Positions 59,670 to 64,000 of a stretch of DNA of 64,000 bases are shown here, piece by piece (position 1 is the stretch's first letter; every line of letters begins with the position of its first letter). The translations under genes and the position numbers were made by a program. Origin of the DNA: JAOPZW01 sp963835295 (GTDB lineage: Bacteria; Actinomycetota; Thermoleophilia; Solirubrobacterales; Solirubrobacteraceae); assembly GCA_963835295.1 (NCBI GenBank), contig CAWIEX010000014.1, positions 1,178,001 to 1,242,000 on the forward strand, in the 5' to 3' direction. The notes below the pieces were generated by a model. The model was not told where the DNA came from. It saw only the letters and a list, made by a program, of their open reading frames with translations, and did not search any database.

Positions 59670-59727
59670 TGCGCGCATCGGCGCGGACGAGGCACCACAG
59701 GGACGCGAGCGGCTGCTCGACGCCGCG

Positions 59728-60273
59728 GTGCGGCTCATCGCACGCGAGGGGATCGACAACGTGCGCATCGCGCGCATCGCCACCGAGGCGGGGGTCTCCG
59801 CCGGGCTGGTGCACTACCACTTCGCCTCGCGCGACGCCCTGCTCGAGGAGGCGCTCGAGCACTCCTACGAGCGCGCCGGCGACCTGCGCCTGGCCGCCTT
59901 CGAGGAGGGCCGCGCCACGGCCGGCCAGCGCCTGGCGGCGATGATCGACCAGTGCCTGCCCACCGATCGCGCGCTGCACGACGACTTCGTGCTGTGGGTC
60001 GAGCTGTGGCTGCGCAGCGCGCGCGATCCGGCCCTGCGGCCTGTGGCCGCGCGCCTCTACGCGCGCCTGCACGCGTGGTTCGCGCAGGCGCTGGCCGACG
60101 GGGTCGCGAGCGGCGAGCTGCGCGACTGCGACGTGGCGCAGATGGCCGACCGGCTGCTGGCGCTCATCGACGGCTACGGCATCCGGGTGCTCACGGGCGA
60201 TCCGCACGTGCCGATCGACCGCGCCCGGGCCGAGATCTGGGCCGCGGTCGCGGGCGACCTCGGCCTGGCCTAG
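59728..60273 (+). CDS. TetR-family regulator
   Basis: This TetR regulator has the winged N-terminal helix-turn-helix (RIARIATEAGVSAGLVHYHF) and a C-terminal ligand domain (LPTDRALHDDFVLWVELWLR and MADRLLALIDGYGIRVLTGD). The GTG at 59728 is inside the first helix. The frame upstream (GRERLLDAAVRLIAREG) completes the normal N-terminus, back to about 59677, but without a standard start codon. It is divergent from the acyl-CoA dehydrogenase gene, which it probably controls. Confidence 0.82.
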   Translation: MRLIAREGIDNVRIARIATEAGVSAGLVHYHFASRDALLEEALEHSYERAGDLRLAAFEEGRATAGQRLAAMIDQCLPTDRALHDDFVLWVELWLRSARDPALRPVAARLYARLHAWFAQALADGVASGELRDCDVAQMADRLLALIDGYGIRVLTGDPHVPIDRARAEIWAAVAGDLGLA

Positions 60274-60318
60274 CTGCGATCCCTGAGGGCGGTGTTCGCG
60301 CTGCTGATGCGCGGCCGG

Positions 60319-60503
60319 GCGTTGGCATCCCAACAGCCTCACCGAGGGAGGGCCTCCGCAGACCGCGGCCGCCGGCCCCGGGTGGCCACCTTTCGACGTC
60401 AACTGTCCTGCCCATCGGTCTTCCTGCGACCACAGGGCAGGACGGTAGCCCGGCGATCGCTCGCGCACGGCGCCGCGTCCGTGGGCTCCCTCCGGCGCAA
60501 CGC
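60319..60503. repeat. convergent-gap repeat element, copy C
   Basis: The 284-base gap between the two convergent regulators holds this copy. gcgttggc (60319-60326) and tcaccgagggaggg (60339-60352) match copies A and B. The right end gggctccctccggcgcaacgc is the inverse of the left end with gaps. The rest of the gap outside it shows no gene. Confidence 0.55.
60405..60443. repeat. hairpin within element C
   Basis: gtcctgccc (60405-60413) and gggcaggac (60435-60443) form a perfect 9-pair stem. The 21-base loop contains a smaller stem ggtc/gacc around ttcctgc, similar in sequence to the inverse of the cagga loops in element B. Confidence 0.6.
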
Positions 60504-60557
60504 CCGCGGACGCGAGCTGAACAACGTGCTCAGGAACTCCACCTGCCCGCCGCGCGC

Positions 60558-61595
60558 TCATCGCGCCAGCGCCTCGCGCTCGGGGCCGGTCAGCGGGCGC
60601 GGCGCGCCGTCCTCGCCGGCGGCGACCACCGTCGCGCCGGCGCTGACCACGAGCGCTCCGCCCACCGTCTCGATCGTCTCGCGCGTGCGCGCGGTGGTCG
60701 TCCCCAGCCCGTCGAGCGCACAGCGCACCACGACCTCGGCGTCGCGACGCGCCGGCACGTGGCGGAAGTCGGCCGAGACGTGGGTGACCTCCAGGCGTGG
60801 GACCGGCTCCAGCGCGCCCAGGCGGGCGTCGAGCCACGCCTCGCGCACCTCCCCCACGTAGGTCAGCAGCACCGCGGGATGCACCCGCCCGGTGGCGTCG
60901 AGGTCGCGCCCGCGGATCGGGATGCGCTCCTCGTGCGGCGTCGGCGCGGCCCGGGCGGGCTCGGGCGCCGGCGCGCCGGGCAGCGTCACCCCCAGCTCGA
61001 GCTCGACGAGCCGGCGCGCCCAGCGCGCGGCGTCCTCGGTCGAGACGTCCTCGCCGTGCAGCGTGGTGTGCAGCCCGAGGCCGTCGAGCGCGGCGACCAA
61101 GCGGCCCGCGGCGTCCTCGGGATCCGGGCAGCGCCAGCAGCCGTCGCGGGCGCCGTCGGCCAGCACGCCGGCCAGCGCCGCGCGCCAGCCGCGCTCGAAC
61201 TGCTCGAGCGTAAGGCGCAGCGTCTCGGTGTGGACCGCCTCGCCCCAGGCGTCGATCCACATGCGCCACACCTCGCGGTCGGCCCAGCCCTCGAGCTCGA
61301 GGTAGGCCACGACGCGCGCGGACGGGTCGTCATCGCGGCGCGAGACGGCCTGGAGCGCCTCGAGGTCGGCGCGCGCGGCCGCCGCGAAGGCCTCGGCGAC
61401 GACGTCGTCGCGCGAGCCGAAGTGGTAGTTGAGCAGCCCGAGGCTCGCGCCCGCCTCGCCGGTGATGGCGCCGACGGTGGCCTTGGCGAAGCCGCGGCGC
61501 TGGATGACGCGGCGCGCGGCCTCGATGAGCTCAGCCCGACGGTTGTCGGACCCCCCGGGCCGCGCGGGGCGCGGCGTGGCCTGCGGCCGGCTCAT
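60558..61595 (-). CDS. TetR regulator fused to a hotdog thioesterase-like domain
   Basis: Residues 1 to about 190 are a TetR regulator (ELIEAARRVIQRRGFAKATV, ITGEAGASLGLLNYHFGSRD, and a helical ligand domain). Residues from about 220 to 345 look like a 4-hydroxybenzoyl-CoA thioesterase-type hotdog: IPIRGRDLDATGRVHPAVLL, YVGEVREAWLDARLG, then LEVTHVSADFRHVPARRDAE and a final strand GALVVSAGATVVAAG. The Asp of DLDATGR is in the catalytic position. It overlaps the PotA-type gene downstream. It may sense or hydrolyse acyl-CoA thioesters. Confidence 0.85.
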   Translation of the reverse strand: MSRPQATPRPARPGGSDNRRAELIEAARRVIQRRGFAKATVGAITGEAGASLGLLNYHFGSRDDVVAEAFAAAARADLEALQAVSRRDDDPSARVVAYLELEGWADREVWRMWIDAWGEAVHTETLRLTLEQFERGWRAALAGVLADGARDGCWRCPDPEDAAGRLVAALDGLGLHTTLHGEDVSTEDAARWARRLVELELGVTLPGAPAPEPARAAPTPHEERIPIRGRDLDATGRVHPAVLLTYVGEVREAWLDARLGALEPVPRLEVTHVSADFRHVPARRDAEVVVRCALDGLGTTTARTRETIETVGGALVVSAGATVVAAGEDGAPRPLTGPEREALAR

Positions 61596-62722
61596 CCAGC
61601 GGGGACCTCCTCGGGCGCCGCGGCGGCCGCGGCGGATGGGACCGCGTCGTCGGCGGCCAGGACGCGCAGGTGGCGGGGCGGCAGGTGCACCGACACCGGG
61701 TCGCCCTGCCCGTGCTCGACCTGCTCGTCGTCGTTGGCGACGTCGGCCTTGAGCAGCGTGCCGGTGGCCAGGCGCACGCGGACCTCCTGGTGAAAGCCGA
61801 GGTAGACGACCTCCTCGACCATCCCGGGCACGCGGTTCTCGCCCGTGGCGCCGTGCGCCTCCAGGCGGATGTTCTCGGGGCGGATCATCGCCACCGCGTC
61901 GTCGCCCTGCGACAGCGAGCACGTCTCGGCGCGCAGCGAGAAGGAGCCCAGGCCGAGTTGCGTGCCATCGCCCTGCGCGTGGCCCACGGCCACCGGCACG
62001 AGGTTGGACGCGCCCAGGAAGTTGGCCACGAACGCCGTCTCGGGCGTCTCGTAGAGCGCGCGCGGCACGCCGCACTGCTCGATGTTGCCGCCGCGCATGA
62101 CCGCGACGCGGTCGCTCATGGTCAGCGCCTCGTCCTGGTCGTGAGTGACGTAGATGAAGGTGACCTCGAGCTGCTCCTGGATGCGCTTGAGCTCGACCTG
62201 GAGGTCGAGGCGCAGGCGCGCATCGAGCGCGCCCAGCGGCTCGTCGAGGAGCAACACCGGTGGCTCGAGCACGAGCGCGCGCGCCAGGGCGACGCGCTGC
62301 TGCTGGCCGCCCGAGAGCTGCGTCGGGCGCCGGTGGCCGTAGTCCTCCAGGCGCACGAGCGCCATCGCCTCGGCCACGCGGCGCTTGACCTCAGCCTTGG
62401 TCGCGCGCTGGTAGCGCAGCCCGAAGGCGACGTTGTCGGCCACCGACTTGTGCGGGAAGAGCGCGTAGCTCTGGAAGACCGTGTTGACGCGCCGCTTGTG
62501 CGGCGGCGTACGCGACATGTCGTTGCCGTCCAGCAGGATCTTGCCCTCGGTCGGGCGCTCGAAGCCCGCGATGAGCCGCAGGGTCGTCGTCTTGCCGCAG
62601 CCCGACGGGCCGAGCATGGTGAAGAACTCGCCCGGCGCCACCTCCAGGTCGATGCCGTTGACCGCGACCGTGTCGCCGAAGCGCTTGACCAGGTCGACGA
62701 GCCGGATGTCACCTTCGCTCAA
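61592..62722 (-). CDS. potA: spermidine/putrescine-type ABC importer ATPase (PotA)
   Basis: This 376-residue ATPase has Walker A GPSGCGKTTTLRL, signature LSGGQQQRVALARAL, Walker B LLLDEPLGALD, the Q-loop FQSYALFPHKSV and a C-terminal TOBE domain (MIRPENIRLEAHG). The length is typical of PotA. It follows a TTG start at 62722, 3 bases after the PotC stop. It drives the Pot-type permeases upstream. A TetR-hotdog gene follows it. Confidence 0.9.
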   Translation of the reverse strand: MSEGDIRLVDLVKRFGDTVAVNGIDLEVAPGEFFTMLGPSGCGKTTTLRLIAGFERPTEGKILLDGNDMSRTPPHKRRVNTVFQSYALFPHKSVADNVAFGLRYQRATKAEVKRRVAEAMALVRLEDYGHRRPTQLSGGQQQRVALARALVLEPPVLLLDEPLGALDARLRLDLQVELKRIQEQLEVTFIYVTHDQDEALTMSDRVAVMRGGNIEQCGVPRALYETPETAFVANFLGASNLVPVAVGHAQGDGTQLGLGSFSLRAETCSLSQGDDAVAMIRPENIRLEAHGATGENRVPGMVEEVVYLGFHQEVRVRLATGTLLKADVANDDEQVEHGQGDPVSVHLPPRHLRVLAADDAVPSAAAAAAPEEVPAG

Positions 62723-62725
62723 CGC

Positions 62726-63646
62726 TCACCCCACGTCCATCGCGAGTTGCTTGACGGCCGATCCCTGGTCCTCGCCGCGCGTCAATGCTCGATAGACGAC
62801 GTAGGCGAGGACCACCGCGAGCAGGCTGACGACGAGCATGATGGTCGCCAGCGCGTTGAGCGCCGGCGTCGGGCCGCCGCGGGCCTGCGAGTAGATCCGC
62901 ATCGGGACGGTCGTGGTGTCCGCGCCCGACGCCAGGTACTGGCTGACCACGAAGTCGTCGATCGACAGCGCGAAGGAAACCAGCAGGCTGGCCGCCATCG
63001 CCGGCAGCAGCAGCGGCACGAGCACGCGCCCCACCACGTGCAGCGGCGGGGCGCCGAGGTCGGCCGCCGCCTCCTCGACCTCGCGCCCGATGGTGGCCAG
63101 CCGGCCGCGCACGATGAGCACGACCCAGGACAGCGTGAAGGTCACCTGCCCGATGGCCTGCGCCGTCGTGCCCAGGCCGATGAAGCCGAAGGCGGTCGTG
63201 AAGAGCAGGAACATGCCGACGGCGAAGACGAGCTCGGGCGTGACGAGCGGCAGCAGCAGGACGATGTTGGCCGCGCCCGCGCTGGGCCCGGTCCAGCGCC
63301 GCATGCCGAGCGCCAGCGCGGTGCCCAGCGGCGTGGCGATGACCATCACCAGCGCGGCGAGCACGAGGCTGTGCTTCAGCGCCGCCTGCAGGGTCGGGTC
63401 GTGGAAGACGCTCAGCGTCGGGTCCTGCCAGAACCAGCGCAGCGACCAGCCCTGCAGCGAGGTGCGCGAGCGCCCCGAGTTGAAGGCGAAGCGGACGGCC
63501 AGCAGCACCGGGACGAGCGACCACAGGATGTAGAGCCACGTGGTGAGGGCCAGGAAGCGCGGGCGCCCCCACGGGTTGGACACCCGCTCGCGCAGCGTGA
63601 CGCGCTGCTTGGAGGTCGTCGCGGGAGCCGCGGTGGTCGCGCTCAT
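62726..63646 (-). CDS. potC: ABC importer permease (PotC-like)
   Basis: This 306-residue permease has six membrane segments, an EAA-type coupling loop (EVEEAAADLGAPPLHVVGRV) and IDDFVVSQYLASGADTTTVP, which matches PotC. The N-terminal about 40 residues are extended. It pairs with the PotB-like gene before it and the PotA ATPase after it. The start ATG at 63646 is 1 base past the PotB stop. Confidence 0.88.
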   Translation of the reverse strand: MSATTAAPATTSKQRVTLRERVSNPWGRPRFLALTTWLYILWSLVPVLLAVRFAFNSGRSRTSLQGWSLRWFWQDPTLSVFHDPTLQAALKHSLVLAALVMVIATPLGTALALGMRRWTGPSAGAANIVLLLPLVTPELVFAVGMFLLFTTAFGFIGLGTTAQAIGQVTFTLSWVVLIVRGRLATIGREVEEAAADLGAPPLHVVGRVLVPLLLPAMAASLLVSFALSIDDFVVSQYLASGADTTTVPMRIYSQARGGPTPALNALATIMLVVSLLAVVLAYVVYRALTRGEDQGSAVKQLAMDVG

Positions 63647-63647
63647 G

Positions 63648-64000
63648 TCAGGTGACCCCGGCCGCCGCGCGCTGGTCGGCGCGCACGACGCGCAGGTAAT
63701 AGAGCATGAAGACGAGCAGGAAGGCCGACAGCAGGATGGTCAGCGCCGCCCCGAGCGACTTGTCCGGTCCGCCCTGCACGTAGCCGTTGATGGCGTTGCC
63801 GAGGATCGCCGTCTTGGGCGAGCCCGAGATGAGGTCGGGCGTGTAGTAGTCGCCGAACATCGGCAGCGCGATGAGCACGATCCCGGCCAGCGTGCCCGTC
63901 TTCGAGAGGGGAACCACCACGCGCCAGAAGGCGCCGGCCGGCGACGCGCCGAGGTCGCGGGCGGCCTCGATGTAGCGCTGGTCGATGCGGTCCAGCGCGG
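63648..64000 (-). CDS. potB: ABC importer permease (PotB-like), partial (N-terminus off window)
   Basis: Only the last 117 residues or so are in the window. The visible part includes the EAA loop (YIEAARDLGASPAGAFWRVV), IVLIALPMFGDYYTPDLISG and ALTILLSAFLLVFMLYYLRV. The GDYYTPDLI segment is typical of PotB. It is followed by PotC after one base. The binding protein (PotD) is probably further to the right. Confidence 0.85.
   Translation of the reverse strand, partial: ALDRIDQRYIEAARDLGASPAGAFWRVVVPLSKTGTLAGIVLIALPMFGDYYTPDLISGSPKTAILGNAINGYVQGGPDKSLGAALTILLSAFLLVFMLYYLRVVRADQRAAAGVT

Overview
The window is about 64 kb of very GC-rich DNA packed with short-spaced, often overlapping genes (many ATGA and TGATG junctions, many GTG and TTG starts). 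Gene content points to an aerobic, heterotrophic soil-type actinobacterium: Liv and Pot ABC importers, SDRs, FCD and TetR regulators, Mo-hydroxylases, and several starts lying 6-10 bases behind a TANNNT box, as in leaderless actinobacterial mRNAs. A Solirubrobacterales/Thermoleophilia member is my guess. That is inference; there is no rRNA or other marker gene here. I found no tRNA, rRNA, CRISPR array, transposase or prophage.

Layout. 1-5.8 kb is a tungsten/molybdenum block: a formate dehydrogenase alpha subunit (cut by the window edge), an aldehyde:ferredoxin oxidoreductase family protein, a MobA-MoaD fusion, a 73-residue protein ending in GGG, and divergent fdhD. 6.1-14.7 kb holds an FCD-type GntR regulator, a 2-oxoacid dehydrogenase operon (E1a, E1b, E2, E3 plus an SDR), a lactonase-like metallo-hydrolase and a GAF-LuxR regulator. 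14-31 kb is one run of 19 minus-strand genes: gluconolactonase-like, isochorismatase-like, aldehyde dehydrogenase, NIPSNAP, SDR, cupin, ThDP enzyme, RidA, amidase and VOC genes, then a complete branched-chain-type ABC importer, a Tm-1-like protein with a TIM-barrel partner, a cupin and the LuxR regulator. It looks like uptake plus breakdown of one unidentified, probably nitrogen-containing, organic compound.

31-38 kb holds a Mo-hydroxylase with FAD, FeS and two Mo-subunit genes in the order known from nicotinate dehydrogenase (ndhFSLM), with divergent CoxD/CoxE-type maturation genes. 38-53 kb holds two FAH hydrolases, an amidohydrolase, two beta-propeller-type proteins, a split transketolase divergent from soxR, a sugar or polyol module (SDR, Gfo/Idh, TIM-barrel isomerase) and a PiT phosphate transporter with a small membrane partner. 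53-64 kb holds an STAS protein, two FAD oxidoreductases, an ADP-forming acyl-CoA synthetase, an acyl-CoA dehydrogenase, a TetR regulator, a TetR-hotdog fusion and a spermidine/putrescine-type importer cut by the right edge.

The most unusual signals are not in the genes. Two 67-base intergenic copies (13.96 and 58.35 kb) align without gaps, and six base pairs of their hairpin have changed with pairing kept. Three larger inverted-repeat elements (6.8-7.15, 38.1-38.3 and 60.3-60.5 kb) sit in three convergent gene gaps and share the motifs gcgttgg and tcaccgaggga. Three genes (lpd, an STAS gene, the acyl-CoA synthetase) carry single apparent frameshifts. Two of these are explained by one missing base inside a GGGCCC or CCCGGG context, so sequence error should be considered before calling them pseudogenes.
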